Positions 5,892-6,554 of a stretch of DNA of 6,554 bases are shown here, piece after piece. Each line of letters starts with the position of its first letter. The stretch's first letter is position 1. Source of the DNA: Aquabacterium sp. GTDB taxonomy: Bacteria > Pseudomonadota > Gammaproteobacteria > Burkholderiales > Burkholderiaceae_C. The stretch spans positions 1 through 6,554 of the forward strand of contig JAURXG010000219.1 of assembly GCA_030654555.1 (NCBI GenBank), read 5' to 3'. Under the pieces are notes generated by a model. The model was not told the DNA's origin and did not search any database. It saw only the letters and a list, made by a program, of their open reading frames with translations. The position numbers and the translations under genes are program-made.

Positions 5892-6554
5892 CTAGAACGA
5901 CGCCCAGTCGTCGTCGCCGCCCGCGGCGACCGGCTCGGCGCGCCTCGCCGGCGCCGGTGCCGCTGCCACGGTGCGCACCGGGGTGGCGCGCGGGGCCGCA
6001 CTGGCGGCCATGGCGGCCGCAGACGGGCGCGTGGCGGTTGCAGGGCGCACGCTGGGCGCGGCCGGCGTGTGCATCGTCGGGTGCGCCGGCGCTGCTGCCG
6101 CGGCACGGTCGCCCGCACCCAGGCTGAATACCGCCACCACGTCGACCAGCTGGCGCGCCTGGCCCTTCAGGCTCTCGGCAGCGGCGGCCGACTCTTCCAC
6201 CAGCGCGGCGTTCTGCTGCGTGGCCTGGTCCATCAGCGTCACCGCCTCGCCCACCTGCATCACGCCGGCACCCTGCTCGGAGCTGGCGGCGTTGATCTCG
6301 CCCATGATGTCGGCCACCCGCTTGATCGACGACACCACCTCCTGCATCGTCGCGCCGGCCTCGTCGACCAGGGCCGTGCCCTGCTCCACCCGCTCGACGC
6401 TGGCGTTGATCAGCGTCTTGACCTCGCGCGCCGCATCGGCGCTGCGCTGCGCCAGGCTGCGCACCTCGCTGGCCACCACGGCAAAGCCGCGGCCCTGCTC
6501 GCCGGCGCGGGCGGCCTCGACCGCCGCGTTCAGCGCCAGGATGTTGGTCTGGAA
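5892..6554 (-). CDS. Methyl-accepting chemotaxis protein, C-terminal part (5' end outside the window)
   Basis: The 220 visible residues are the signalling half of a second chemoreceptor. The frame is open to the window edge, so internal GTG 6479 is not the start. Counting from the edge, residues 1-29 contain the conserved tip (FQTNILALNAAVEAARAG, then EQGRGFAVVASEV), and the descending coiled-coil helix reaches about 145. Then comes an Ala/Pro-rich flexible linker of about 65 residues and the terminal pentapeptide DWASF (216-220). This fits the xWxxF class (NWETF in E. coli Tar/Tsr) that tethers CheR and CheB for adaptation. The first receptor in the window lacks it. The sensor domain and promoter are not visible. 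The gene is convergent with trpB2, 19 bases between stops. Confidence 0.93.
   Translation of the reverse strand, partial: FQTNILALNAAVEAARAGEQGRGFAVVASEVRSLAQRSADAAREVKTLINASVERVEQGTALVDEAGATMQEVVSSIKRVADIMGEINAASSEQGAGVMQVGEAVTLMDQATQQNAALVEESAAAAESLKGQARQLVDVVAVFSLGAGDRAAAAAPAHPTMHTPAAPSVRPATATRPSAAAMAASAAPRATPVRTVAAAPAPARRAEPVAAGGDDDWASF
5895..5909 (-). other. Codons for C-terminal CheR/CheB-tethering pentapeptide DWASF
   Basis: The last five sense codons of the second receptor encode Asp-Trp-Ala-Ser-Phe. The Trp and Phe spacing matches the known receptor pentapeptide, and it follows a long Ala/Pro linker, as in receptors that recruit the adaptation enzymes. Confidence 0.6.
6481..6554. 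repeat. Copy 2 of a conserved receptor-tip repeat, cut by the window edge
   Basis: Matches 624-697 at 70 of 74 positions, in the same orientation, inside the second receptor gene. The similarity probably continues beyond the window. Confidence 0.85.

Noticed and set aside
4396..5895. A 499-codon plus-strand frame overlapping trpB2 in another frame
   Set aside because: It is extremely Arg/Ala/Pro-rich with no motif. The trpB2 frame carries all the conserved residues and a good ribosome site.
1..6554. Defence island, CRISPR, prophage, riboswitch or tRNA
   Set aside because: No repeat-spacer pattern, integrase, transposase, toxin-antitoxin pair or recognisable structured RNA was seen on either strand.

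Overview
The window is high-GC DNA with tightly packed genes and strong C/G preference at third codon positions. The gene families (an ACT-less SerB of about 237 residues, a PaaG-type isomerase, proteobacterial Cache-HAMP chemoreceptors, CheZ, and a bacterial TrpB2) fit a motile betaproteobacterium, most likely Burkholderiales of the Rubrivivax/Leptothrix/Ideonella kind. The genus cannot be fixed from the sequence alone. There are no RNA genes, insertion sequences, CRISPR arrays or phage signatures.

Layout, left to right: (i) the 3' end of an unrecognised plus-strand gene (2-214); (ii) a complete minus-strand methyl-accepting chemotaxis protein with a periplasmic Cache sensor (230-1849), preceded by a sigma-28-like promoter; (iii) a minus-strand paaG-like enoyl-CoA hydratase/isomerase (1972-2763); (iv) divergent from it, plus-strand serB, phosphoserine phosphatase (2877-3590); (v) convergent with serB, minus-strand cheZ (3634-4239), with a second sigma-28-like promoter of the same architecture in the 250-265 bp gap upstream; (vi) divergent from cheZ, plus-strand trpB2, a stand-alone tryptophan synthase beta-like PLP enzyme (4505-5872); (vii) convergent with it, the 3' part of a second minus-strand chemoreceptor (5892 to the window edge), ending in a WxxF pentapeptide.

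Two themes are interleaved. All three chemotaxis genes lie on the minus strand. Two of them have candidate FliA promoters sharing the core TCAAGC and the same 16-nt spacer, which suggests that a dispersed flagellar/chemotaxis regulon is threaded between housekeeping genes. The metabolic genes concern serine (SerB makes serine from O-phosphoserine), a TrpB2 enzyme whose family can use serine or O-phosphoserine with indole, and an aromatic/acyl-CoA isomerase. I see no clearly new biological system. The most useful points are the paired flagellar-type promoters, the isolated cheZ, the two receptors differing in the CheR/CheB tether, and the SerB/TrpB2 substrate link.
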